From the NCBI GenBank assembly GCA_963717765.1, contig CAVQWX010000003.1:248001-312000 (forward strand): DNA of 64,000 nt, given 5' to 3'. Positions 33,832-41,766 of this stretch are shown here, one piece after another. Position 1 is the stretch's first letter; every line of letters starts with the position of its first letter. The position numbers and the translations under genes were made by a program. Origin of the DNA: JACDER01 sp963717765 (GTDB lineage Bacteria > Actinomycetota > Thermoleophilia > Gaiellales > Gaiellaceae). Below the pieces are notes generated by a model. The model was not told the origin of the DNA. It did no database searches and saw only the letters and a program-made list of their open reading frames with translations.

Positions 33832-35946
33832 CTATTGGCCGTTCCCGCCTTGGCCGAAGGGCAGGACGAAGCGGTCGCGTGGGCGGACGAGAGAGAACGG
33901 GAGGGACGTCATGTTCGAACCAACCTGGAGCGCGCGCAGGAACCCCAGCGGCGTGGCGGGCGCCACGCGCCGCCCGGTCGCCTGGTAGTGGCTCTTGACC
34001 TGCGCCGGCGACAGGACGTACGGGTAGACCGCCACCTGGGCGATCTGGCCGCCGAAGTAGGACTTCAGGGACGCGTCGAACGCGATGCTCGCGTCCGCTC
34101 CGCCCTCCAGCCGCTGCCAGACGGCGAGCTGCGAGAGCTTTCCGTCCACGTAGATCTTCCCCGTGGACGTGGCCGTGTCGTACGTGTACACGAGGTGGTG
34201 CCACTGCCCGTTGGAGACCGAGCGCGCGAAGATGGGGTAGCTGTCCTGCGTGTGCGCCATGCCGCCCACCGCCCCGAAGGCGACGAACTCGTGGTTCTTG
34301 TTGCGGTTGCTGAAGGCGACGGCGTCCTTTGTCGTCCGCGTCTTGGCCCAGAGCTCGACCGAGTGGATCCCGGTCATCCGGCCGAGCTTCACCAGCGCCG
34401 TCTTCCCGTTGAAGGAGGCCGCGGTCGTGCCGGGCATCGGGCCGGGGACGCCGAGCTTCACGCCCCCCACGTACGTGCCGTCGTTCGTCTTGGTCAGGTC
34501 AGAGGCCTTCGCGCCGGTGCGCTCGTCGAGCGGCCAGTACGACATCGGTGACGCCGATACGACCTGGTCGCGGTACGTGTTGCCGCTCGCGGTGGGATGG
34601 AACGCCCGCTCCTTCTCCGGTTTCTTGTAGCGCACATGTCCGTGGAAGACCCCGTAGCGGTCGGTGGTCAACGTGCCCGCCCAGCGCCAGCCTGCAGCGG
34701 TCTTGCGCTGCACCGCGACCTTGCCCGGGTGCTCGTACGGCGTGCGTCCCCAGACCGAGATGTCTTTGCCCTTGCGGTAGGCCACGAATGGGAAGCGAAA
34801 GGCGTAGAAGGCGGGTTTGGGACGAGCGTCCTGGAAATTCTCACCGTTGCGGAAGAAGAGGCCGCTCTGCAAGGGATCGGTGTACAGCTGGTCCCACAGC
34901 TGGAGCCAGGTGAACACGCGGACCTTGTTCTTCCAGGCTTGATGGATCGCCTCCGCTACCCAGCGGGCCTGCAGCGCGAGCGGGGCCGTGAGCGGATTGG
35001 GGTCGGGGGGTCGCGTGTCCCAGGCGAACTCCGTGATCCATATGTGCGGCGCTGCCTTGGAACGAATCTGACCGGCGCGAAACGCTGCGTCGACCAGCCG
35101 CCGCAGCTCGGGGAGGTCGCCCAGCGAGACGTCGTCCTTCTCGGACGCATGATGGATCGGGCTACCGGAGGTCCAGGGATGGATCGAGACAGCGTCGAGG
35201 TCGACCTTCGTCTTGCAGGTGGGCCGTGCAACGCGGCCGGCGGACATGCATAGGAGCTTCCGCAAGAAGAGGAGCGGCGCGATCCCGAGCCTTCCGTACG
35301 GAGTCAGGAAGCTGAACCCCGACAGCGATCCCGCGATCACTACGTTGTCCTCGTGGACGGCGTGCACCGACCCGGCAAAGGCGTTCAGCAGCCCGCGATA
35401 GATATCGCCGATGACCACCGATCCGTGCTCGAGCTGAGGGCTCAGATACAGGCTGAGGTTCGGCTCGTCCCAGACCTCGAAGTACCGCACTCGTGGTAGA
35501 CCCGAGAATGTCCCGTCGTAGCGGAGGGCCAGCGCGCGCGCGAATGCCCCGAACTGCGCAGGATCAGGTTTCCACGACGCGATTCGATACGGCCCGAGCA
35601 AGGTCGGGTGCGGCTCGTCCTTCTGGGCCCACAGCGGCGCGTCCCAGACCGTGAAGTAGGGCGTGAGCCCGTGCCCGACCGCGGAGCGCACTTGCGCGTC
35701 GATGCCCGCCCAGTTGTATCCCGGGTCGGCGGGGTTGGCCGGCGCGAAACCCGCCGGACGTACGGCGGGCGCGATTTGCGCCCAGGACACGTTTATCCGC
35801 GCCAACGTCGCGCCGGCCTCATGGATGCGTTGGAGCACCAGCGGATCTCCGGTCGGCGTGTACACGGATGTACTGATCGGCCCGGAGGCTCGGGCCGCAG
35901 GAACGAGACAGACGACGACCAGAGCCGCCAGGCAGGCCTTCCTCAC
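33832..35946 (-). CDS. Secreted clan GH-A-like hydrolase paralog with nested LamG and WDEPN motif
   Basis: 704 residues from the GTG at 35946, chosen because it gives a clean signal peptide (RKACLAALVVVCLVPAARA), clears the neighbouring gene, and has a TACCGT hexamer 6 nt upstream. Family features: NPADPGYNWAGID, TSGSPIHHA, WITEFAWD (nucleophile Glu306). The acid/base Glu161 lies in WDEPN, with Asp replacing the usual Asn. A LamG domain spans about residues 453-663, inserted before the closing RFVLPFG, as in the protein at 3529. It sits where a GT2 gene is truncated. Confidence 0.72.
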   Translation of the reverse strand: MRKACLAALVVVCLVPAARASGPISTSVYTPTGDPLVLQRIHEAGATLARINVSWAQIAPAVRPAGFAPANPADPGYNWAGIDAQVRSAVGHGLTPYFTVWDAPLWAQKDEPHPTLLGPYRIASWKPDPAQFGAFARALALRYDGTFSGLPRVRYFEVWDEPNLSLYLSPQLEHGSVVIGDIYRGLLNAFAGSVHAVHEDNVVIAGSLSGFSFLTPYGRLGIAPLLFLRKLLCMSAGRVARPTCKTKVDLDAVSIHPWTSGSPIHHASEKDDVSLGDLPELRRLVDAAFRAGQIRSKAAPHIWITEFAWDTRPPDPNPLTAPLALQARWVAEAIHQAWKNKVRVFTWLQLWDQLYTDPLQSGLFFRNGENFQDARPKPAFYAFRFPFVAYRKGKDISVWGRTPYEHPGKVAVQRKTAAGWRWAGTLTTDRYGVFHGHVRYKKPEKERAFHPTASGNTYRDQVVSASPMSYWPLDERTGAKASDLTKTNDGTYVGGVKLGVPGPMPGTTAASFNGKTALVKLGRMTGIHSVELWAKTRTTKDAVAFSNRNKNHEFVAFGAVGGMAHTQDSYPIFARSVSNGQWHHLVYTYDTATSTGKIYVDGKLSQLAVWQRLEGGADASIAFDASLKSYFGGQIAQVAVYPYVLSPAQVKSHYQATGRRVAPATPLGFLRALQVGSNMTSLPFSLVRPRDRFVLPFGQGGNGQ

Positions 35947-35952
35947 GCAGCG

Positions 35953-35958
35953 ACGGTA
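35953..35958 (-). promoter_or_regulatory. Probable -10 hexamer for the hydrolase starting at 35946
   Basis: On the minus strand reads TACCGT, 6 nt before the GTG; supports the shorter start. Confidence 0.45.
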
Positions 35959-36023
35959 GCAGTGTGTCTCGTAAGGGATCCGTAAGTCCGCGGGAGCCGG
36001 CGAAGCCCCGCAGCCACCGTCAG

Positions 36024-36029
36024 TATCAT
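36024..36029 (+). promoter_or_regulatory. Probable -10 hexamer for the UXS-like gene
   Basis: TATCAT, 8 nt before the ATG at 36038; leaderless-type spacing. The rest of 35959-36023 shows nothing else recognisable. Confidence 0.5.
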
Positions 36030-36037
36030 CGACCGCT

Positions 36038-36976
36038 ATGCCGACTACCCTGGTCACGGGCGGTGCGGGCTTCCTCGGCTCGCACCTGTGCGAGTACCTG
36101 CTCGAGCAGGGTCATCGGGTCATCTGCGTGGACAACCTGATCGTCTCGACGCTCGAGAACATCGAGCACCTCCGAGACGACGGGTTCGAGTTCGTGAATC
36201 ACGACATGATCGACCCGCTTTTCGTCGACGAAGAGATCGACTACCTGTTCCACCTCGCCGCACTCGCCAGCCCGATCGACTACATGCGGATGCCGCTCCA
36301 TTCGCTCAAGACCGGCTCGTACGGGACCCACCACGCGCTCGGGCTCGCCAAGTTCAAGCGCGCGCGTTTCCTGCTGGCGTCGACGAGCGAGGTGTACGGC
36401 GATCCGGAGGTGCACCCGCAGCCCGAGAGCTACTGGGGCAACGTGAATCCGATTGGTCCGCGGGGTGTCTACGACGAGGCGAAGCGGTATGCAGAGGCAA
36501 TGGCGATGGCCTACCACCGGCAGCAGGGCGTGGACACGTCGATCGCGCGCATCTTCAACACGTTCGGCCCGCGCATGCGGCCCTACGACGGGCGCGCCAT
36601 CCCGACGTTCATTCGCCAGGCGCTGGAGGACAAGCAGCTGACGGTGTTCGGAGACGGGTCCCAGACGCGGAGCTTCTGCTACGTCGACGACCTGATCCGA
36701 GGCCTGTTCGCCCTCGCCGAGAGCGGCGAGCACCTGCCCACGAATCTGGGCAATCCGGGGGAATTCACGATCCTCGAGCTCGCGGAGGCCGTCCTCCGCG
36801 TGACGGGATCGAAGAGCGAGATCGTGTACGAAGCGCTTCCAATCGACGACCCGCAGGTCCGCCAGCCGGATATCACGCGGGCCCGCGAGGTGCTCGGCTG
36901 GGAGCCGGAGATCGATCTCGAAGGGGGTCTACGAAGAATGTTGGTGTCACTCGGCCGTGAACCGGTCGCTGTTTAG
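36038..36976 (+). CDS. UDP-glucuronate decarboxylase-like (UDP-xylose synthase) SDR
   Basis: 312 residues. TGGAGFLGSHLCEYLL is the NAD-binding loop; ASTSEVYGDPEVHPQPESYWGNVNPIGPRGVYDEAKR contains the UXS signature and the YxxxK catalytic pair. FNTFGPRMRPYDGRAIPTFIRQAL and SFCYVDDLIRG complete the match to UDP-glucuronic acid decarboxylases. Length is typical of the short bacterial form. It would convert UDP-glucuronate to UDP-xylose in the cytoplasm, giving a pentose donor. Epimerases of the same family are the main alternative. Its last 20 bp overlap the next gene. Confidence 0.85.
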   Translation: MPTTLVTGGAGFLGSHLCEYLLEQGHRVICVDNLIVSTLENIEHLRDDGFEFVNHDMIDPLFVDEEIDYLFHLAALASPIDYMRMPLHSLKTGSYGTHHALGLAKFKRARFLLASTSEVYGDPEVHPQPESYWGNVNPIGPRGVYDEAKRYAEAMAMAYHRQQGVDTSIARIFNTFGPRMRPYDGRAIPTFIRQALEDKQLTVFGDGSQTRSFCYVDDLIRGLFALAESGEHLPTNLGNPGEFTILELAEAVLRVTGSKSEIVYEALPIDDPQVRQPDITRAREVLGWEPEIDLEGGLRRMLVSLGREPVAV

Positions 36977-38132
36977 GGTCGTTGCGGTTGTCATCGGTCT
37001 TCTCTTCGTCGCAACCGGCGTAGGGGCGGCCACGGGTCCGTCGGGGTCGACGGGCGCGACGTCGCGCGCGCTCAGGCTCGGGATCTACGACGACAGCGAG
37101 GTCTACGGGCACCCGCTCCGCGCTTTCCCGCTGCTCAAGGCCGCGCATGACCAGATACTGCGCGTGAACCTGCGCTGGGGCGGCGCCCCGCTGGCGGTGG
37201 CCAGCCGCCGCCCCGACGACCCCACGGATCCGGCCGATCCCGCCTACCACTTCAGCCCGTTCGACGAGCTGATGAAGCGCGCGGCCGACGCGGACATCAA
37301 GGTGATCGCCACCATCGTGGGCACGCCCCGCTGGGCCAACGGGGGCAAGGCCCGCTACTACCCGCCGAAGAAAATGGCCGACCTGAAGGCCTTCGCCATC
37401 GCCGCGGCCAAGCGCTACAGCGGCGACTACACGCCGCCCGGCTCCGTGGATCCGCTGCCCGCCATCCGTCTCTGGCTGGCCTGGAACGAGCCTAACAACC
37501 CGGTCTTCATCCGCCCACAGTGGAAGAAGCAGGGAAAGAGGTTCGTGGTCTACAGCCCCGTCGTCTACGCCAAGATGTGCAACGCGATCGTCACCGGCAT
37601 CCACTCGACGCGGATCAGCGGCGAAAAGGTGGCCTGCGGCGCGACCGCGCCGCGCGGAAACAACCGCGCGCGCGGAACCCGGCCATCCGTCTCACCGCTT
37701 GTCTTCCTCACCGCCCTCAAGAAGGCAGGCGCGCGCTTCGACGTCTACGCGCACCACCCGTATTACAGCGGCCCGAGCGAAACGCCGGCCACGCCTCCGA
37801 AGGGGTCCACCGCGGTGACGCTCGGGAACATCAACACCCTCCTCAAGCTGCTGCAGAAGCTCTATCCCGGCAAGCATCTCTGGATCACCGAGTACGGCTA
37901 CCAGACGAAGCCCCCCGATCGGGTGTTCGGCGTCTCGTACGCGAAACAGGCCAAGTACCTGGCGCAGGCATACGCGATCGTGCGGAAGAACCCGAAGATC
38001 GACATGCTCGTCTGGTTCCTCCTGCGGGACGACCGCAGGGTGAAGAAGGGCTGGCAGTCCGGGTTTATGACCGCCGGGGGCAAGAAGAAGCCCGCGTATG
38101 CGACCTTCAGTCGCCTGTCCAGACGTCACTAG
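36957..38132 (+). CDS. Secreted clan GH-A-like hydrolase paralog, short form
   Basis: 391 residues, GTG start, signal peptide (LFRVVAVVIGLLFVATGVGAATG). WLAWNEPN gives acid/base Glu178 with the canonical Asn, and LWITEYGYQTKPPD gives nucleophile Glu312. It keeps the family's PADPAYHFSPFD and YAHHPYYSG elements but lacks both the C-terminal beta domain and LamG. Most likely the catalytically complete minimal member. It overlaps the UXS-like gene by 20 bp and so is co-transcribed with it, which ties the hydrolase family to the local polysaccharide. Confidence 0.72.
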   Translation: MNRSLFRVVAVVIGLLFVATGVGAATGPSGSTGATSRALRLGIYDDSEVYGHPLRAFPLLKAAHDQILRVNLRWGGAPLAVASRRPDDPTDPADPAYHFSPFDELMKRAADADIKVIATIVGTPRWANGGKARYYPPKKMADLKAFAIAAAKRYSGDYTPPGSVDPLPAIRLWLAWNEPNNPVFIRPQWKKQGKRFVVYSPVVYAKMCNAIVTGIHSTRISGEKVACGATAPRGNNRARGTRPSVSPLVFLTALKKAGARFDVYAHHPYYSGPSETPATPPKGSTAVTLGNINTLLKLLQKLYPGKHLWITEYGYQTKPPDRVFGVSYAKQAKYLAQAYAIVRKNPKIDMLVWFLLRDDRRVKKGWQSGFMTAGGKKKPAYATFSRLSRRH

Positions 38133-38149
38133 GCAAAGTCGCTCCGGCG

Positions 38150-38155
38150 TACACT
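38150..38155 (+). promoter_or_regulatory. Probable -10 hexamer for the WbaP-type gene
   Basis: TACACT, 7 nt before the GTG at 38163; leaderless-type spacing. Confidence 0.45.
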
Positions 38156-38162
38156 GAGGGCC

Positions 38163-39695
38163 GTGAGCAGCCTGGAGACGAAGCCCGCACCGGCTGACTC
38201 CGACGGGTCTGCCGCGCTCGCGCCGGACGCGACGCGGGACATCCGTTTCTCCCAGCCGTACCTGCTCGTCCGCAGCCCGGTCCGCGCGTTCCTGCGCCGG
38301 CTCGCGAGCATCGCGACCCTCGTGCTGATCGACCTCGCGGGGCTCGCCTTCGGGATCTACGCGGCGCTCGTGCTTCGCGACCTGTACCGCGGCAATAGCC
38401 CGCCGCTCTGGGGCGTGCTCTGGCGGCAGGTCACCGACTGGCTCCCCTTCATCGCCGTCGTGACGGTGCTCGTCTTCTGGCAGGGGGGCCTGTACGCGCC
38501 GCGTGAGCGCCGCGCCGGCTTCGGCCGGGTCGTCTCCGCGCTCGCGGCTGTCCTCGTGATCGCGGTGGCCTTCGGAGTGGGGATAGGAAAGCTGGAGTTC
38601 AAGACGTTCGGGTTCTTCCCCACCGCGCTCGTCCTCACCGTCGCGCTGGTCGCGCTGCTGCGTGCGAGCTACGACGCGATCTCGGCCGACATCCTGCGCG
38701 CCGCCGGCGTCCGCCGCCGCGTCATCCTCGTGGGGACGGAAGACACGCTCCAGGAGCTCCGCAACGCGCTCGGCTCACGCCGTGGGGGGATCGACTACGA
38801 CTTCCTGGGCGTCGTCTCGCGCTCGAAGGAGGACGAGACGTCAGGGTCGATGTCCGTGCTCGGTACCTTCACCGACCTGCCGCGCATCCTGGCCGGCAAC
38901 AACGTCGGCGAGCTCATCGTCGCCGACCAGGGCCTGGACGAACATGAGCTGATGGGGATCGCCGAGGCGGCGCACCGGCGCGGCGTGAAGGTGCGCGTCG
39001 CGCCGAAGACGACGGAGCTGCTGCTGCAGCGCACGGAATACATCCCGGGACAGGGCGTCCCGCTGTTCGAGCTTCGGCCGCCGATCCTCGTGGGCGCGGA
39101 TTGGATCGTGAAGCGTACGTTCGACGTGCTCGTGAGCGTCATGATCGTCGTCTTCGGCCTGCCGTTCTGGCTCGCGATCGCCGCGGCGATCAAACTCAAC
39201 TCGCGAGGGCCGGTCTTCTACCGCGACTGCCGCGTCGGCCTGCGCCACAAGGAGTTCACGATGCTCAAGTTCCGGACGATGATCGCCGGAGCGGACGAGC
39301 AGCAGGCCGAGCTGGAATGGGCGAACGAGGCGGACGGTCCTCTGTTCAAGATCCGCGACGACCCCCGTGTCACCACCGTCGGGGCGCTGCTGCGGCGCCT
39401 CTCGCTGGACGAGGTGCCGCAGGTGCTGAACGTGCTGCGCGGGGAGATGAGCCTCGTCGGACCGCGGCCGCTCCGCATCCGGGACTACCGCAGGCTCGAG
39501 CACTGGCACCGCAAGCGTGACCTCGTCCTGCCGGGGATGACGGGCTTGTGGCAGATCTCGGGCCGCTCCGCCCTGGGTTTCGACGATCTCGTGCGGCTCG
39601 ACTTCTTCTACATCGAGAACTGGTCGCTGTGGCTCGACATCTCGATCCTGGCGAAGACGATCCCGGCGGTGCTAACCCGTCGCGGTGCCTATTAG
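38163..39695 (+). CDS. WbaP-type undecaprenyl-phosphate sugar phosphotransferase
   Basis: 510 residues, GTG start. About four N-terminal membrane segments (residues 40-165), then a Rossmann CoA-binding-like domain (RRVILVGTEDTLQELRNAL; GELIVADQGLDEHEL), then the sugar-transferase domain from about residue 316: KRTFDVLVSVMIVVFGLPFWL, GPVFYRDCRVGLRHKE, MLKFRTM, LSLDEVPQVLNVLRGEMSLVGPRPL, GMTGLWQISGR. Complete polyisoprenyl-phosphate hexose-1-phosphate transferase. It loads the first sugar onto undecaprenyl phosphate. The 3' end overlaps the fcl-like gene tail-to-tail by 24 bp. Confidence 0.88.
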   Translation: MSSLETKPAPADSDGSAALAPDATRDIRFSQPYLLVRSPVRAFLRRLASIATLVLIDLAGLAFGIYAALVLRDLYRGNSPPLWGVLWRQVTDWLPFIAVVTVLVFWQGGLYAPRERRAGFGRVVSALAAVLVIAVAFGVGIGKLEFKTFGFFPTALVLTVALVALLRASYDAISADILRAAGVRRRVILVGTEDTLQELRNALGSRRGGIDYDFLGVVSRSKEDETSGSMSVLGTFTDLPRILAGNNVGELIVADQGLDEHELMGIAEAAHRRGVKVRVAPKTTELLLQRTEYIPGQGVPLFELRPPILVGADWIVKRTFDVLVSVMIVVFGLPFWLAIAAAIKLNSRGPVFYRDCRVGLRHKEFTMLKFRTMIAGADEQQAELEWANEADGPLFKIRDDPRVTTVGALLRRLSLDEVPQVLNVLRGEMSLVGPRPLRIRDYRRLEHWHRKRDLVLPGMTGLWQISGRSALGFDDLVRLDFFYIENWSLWLDISILAKTIPAVLTRRGAY

Positions 39696-40595
39696 CGCCG
39701 CGTCTCGGTACCAGGCGACGGTTCGTTCGATCCCCTCGCGGAGCGGTGTTTTGGCGCGGAAGCCGAACAGCTCGTCCGCGCGGGACGTGTCGAGCTTGCG
39801 CCTCGGGTAGCCGTTCGGCCTGGACGTGTCCCACACGATCGAGCCTTCGAATCCGGTGGCCTGCGCGACCAGCGCGGCAAGATCGCGGACGGCGATCTCT
39901 TCGCCCGTGCCGACGTTCACCGGCTCGGCGCCGTCGTAGCGCTCGGTCGCGAGCATGAACGCGTCGACGCAATCGTCGACGTAGAGGAACTCGCGCGTCG
40001 GCGAGCCGTCTCCCCACAGCACGATCTCGTCGCCGGCCTCCAGCATCTTCCGGACGAGCGCCGCGAGAACGTGCGAAGTCTCGAGGTCGAAGTTGTCCCG
40101 CGGCCCGTACAGCCCGGTCGGCATCAGGCAGACGGCGTTGACGCCGTACTGCTCGCGGTAGGCCTGACCGCCGACGAGCAGCGCGCGCTTGGCGGTGCCG
40201 TACGGCGCGTTCGTCTCCTCGGGGAAGCCATTCCAGAGGTCGTCCTCGCGGAAAGGGACACGTGCGTGCTTCGGGTAGACGCAGACGGTGCCCGCCGCGA
40301 CCAGCTTGCGGACTCCGTGCAGGCGCGACAGCTCCAGGACGTGCGCGCCCATCATCAGGTTCGCGTACCAGTAGCGCCCGGGATTGGCGCGGTTCGCGCC
40401 GATTCCGCCGACCTCGGCGGCGAGATGGAAGACCAGCTCCGGGCGGGCGTCGGAGAAGAGCCGCTCGGCGTCGTCCCAGTTCGTCAGGTCGTAGTCGCGG
40501 CGGCGGGCGACGAACGGGTCGTGGCCTAAGGCGCGGAGGCGCTCGACGAGGTGCGAGCCGAGGAAGCCGCCGCCGCCGGTGACGAGGACGTTCAC
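39672..40595 (-). CDS. fcl: GDP-L-fucose synthase-like SDR
   Basis: 307 residues, GTG start in a GTGA overlap with the upstream dehydratase gene. NVLVTGGGGFLGSHLVERL binds NADP. AAEVGGIGANRANPGRYWYANLMMG and AAGTVCVYPKHARVPFREDDLWNGFPEETNAPYGTAKR carry the fucose-synthase signature and the YxxxK pair. It would epimerise and reduce GDP-4-keto-6-deoxymannose to GDP-fucose or a related 6-deoxy sugar. The dehydratase that makes its substrate is the adjacent gene. Confidence 0.86.
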   Translation of the reverse strand: MNVLVTGGGGFLGSHLVERLRALGHDPFVARRRDYDLTNWDDAERLFSDARPELVFHLAAEVGGIGANRANPGRYWYANLMMGAHVLELSRLHGVRKLVAAGTVCVYPKHARVPFREDDLWNGFPEETNAPYGTAKRALLVGGQAYREQYGVNAVCLMPTGLYGPRDNFDLETSHVLAALVRKMLEAGDEIVLWGDGSPTREFLYVDDCVDAFMLATERYDGAEPVNVGTGEEIAVRDLAALVAQATGFEGSIVWDTSRPNGYPRRKLDTSRADELFGFRAKTPLREGIERTVAWYRDAALIGTATG

Positions 40596-41728
40596 GACCT
40601 GACGCGCTCGGGCTCGAGCCAGTCCACGCGCCCGATCCAGCGGTCGCGGTTGGCCGCATACCAGGCGATCGTCCGGGAGACGCCTTCCTCCCACGAAACC
40701 TTCGGCTTCCACCCGGTCTCCTGCTCGAGCTTCTCGTAGCCGACCCGCAGCGCCATGACCTCGCTCACGCCCGGCCGAAAGCGCTCGGCGACGGTGACCA
40801 CTTCGCGGCCGGTCCAGTGGCCCTCCTCCTCTCCGACGCGGAGGATCATGTCGGCCCAGTCGCGCATCGTGATGTTCGCGCCCTGTCCGTACACGTAGAC
40901 GTCGCCGGGGACGCCGTGGGCCGTAACGGTCAGGTGGCCGCGGACGCCGTCGGTGCAGAAGCAGAAGTCGCGCATCGGCTCGAGCTGGCCGAGCTCGACG
41001 CGCTCCCGCGTGAGGGCCTGGGTGATGATCGTCCCGGTCACGTAGCGCGGGTTCTGACGCGGCCCGTAGTTGTTGAACATGCGCGTGACGAGCGTCGGGA
41101 GGCCGAACGCGTCGTGGTAGTTCATCGTGAGGAAGTCGGCGGCGACCTTGCTCGTCGCGTAGATCGACTTCGGGTTGATGGGCGAGCGCTCGTGGAGGAT
41201 CAGGCTGCCCGCGTCGTCGAAATCGTGGTGGTGCCGGACGGGCTCGCGGACGTTGCCGTACTCCTCCGACGTGCCCGCGGTGTCGAACTTCTCGATCTCC
41301 AGGCCGTGGTCGACGATGGACTGGAGGAGATTGAGCGTGCCGACCGTGTTCGCCATAAGCGTCTCGTATGGCCGGTGCCAGCTCTCGCCGACGTGGGCCT
41401 GCGCGCCCAGGTGGAAGATGAAGGGACGATCGTCCTCATTGGCCAGGTCGCGGATCAGGTAGTCGACCGAGGTGCGGTCGGTCAGGTCGGCGAAGTGGAC
41501 CTTCAGCGAGTGGCGCAGGTGGCCGATGTTGTTCAGCGCGCCGCTCGAGGTCGCGCGCACGAACGCGTGAACGTTGGCGCCGAGCGCGACGAGCGCTTCG
41601 GTCAGATGCGAGCCCATGAAGCCGTCCGCGCCGGTGACGAGCACCGTCCGGCCCCCGTAGACAGGCTCGAACTCGTCCCGGAGCTCGCTCGCGTCCTTTT
41701 CGGTCCAGACGGTGTCCTGGTCCACCAT
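40592..41728 (-). CDS. GDP-mannose 4,6-dehydratase-like SDR
   Basis: 378 residues, ATG start. TVLVTGADGFMGSHLTEALVALG is the NAD loop; FDTAGTSEEYGNV, NPKSIYATSKVAADFL (YxxxK) and RMFNNYGPRQNPRYVTGTIITQAL are typical of nucleotide-sugar 4,6-dehydratases. With the GDP-fucose-synthase-like gene directly downstream, GDP-mannose is the likely substrate, though dTDP- or UDP-sugar dehydratases share the motifs. An N-terminal extension of about 27 residues is unusual. A TACCCT hexamer 7 nt upstream marks the start. Confidence 0.78.
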   Translation of the reverse strand: MVDQDTVWTEKDASELRDEFEPVYGGRTVLVTGADGFMGSHLTEALVALGANVHAFVRATSSGALNNIGHLRHSLKVHFADLTDRTSVDYLIRDLANEDDRPFIFHLGAQAHVGESWHRPYETLMANTVGTLNLLQSIVDHGLEIEKFDTAGTSEEYGNVREPVRHHHDFDDAGSLILHERSPINPKSIYATSKVAADFLTMNYHDAFGLPTLVTRMFNNYGPRQNPRYVTGTIITQALTRERVELGQLEPMRDFCFCTDGVRGHLTVTAHGVPGDVYVYGQGANITMRDWADMILRVGEEEGHWTGREVVTVAERFRPGVSEVMALRVGYEKLEQETGWKPKVSWEEGVSRTIAWYAANRDRWIGRVDWLEPERVRS

Positions 41729-41735
41729 CGCCGGA

Positions 41736-41741
41736 AGGGTA
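41736..41741 (-). promoter_or_regulatory. Probable -10 hexamer for the dehydratase gene
   Basis: On the minus strand reads TACCCT, 7 nt before the ATG at 41728. Confidence 0.45.
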
Positions 41742-41754
41742 GCTCCCTGGGGAA

Positions 41755-41760
41755 TACAAT
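41755..41760 (+). promoter_or_regulatory. Probable -10 hexamer for the operon starting at 41767
   Basis: TACAAT, 6 nt before the ATG; one of the best -10 matches in the window. It probably drives the coupled run of genes up to 49839. Confidence 0.5.
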
Positions 41761-41766
41761 GCTCGG

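Noticed and set aside
35947..36057. Longer N-terminus for the minus-strand hydrolase (37 more codons)
   Set aside because: It would put a polar stretch before the signal peptide and overlap the divergent UXS-like gene; the GTG at 35946 has a -10 hexamer 6 nt upstream.
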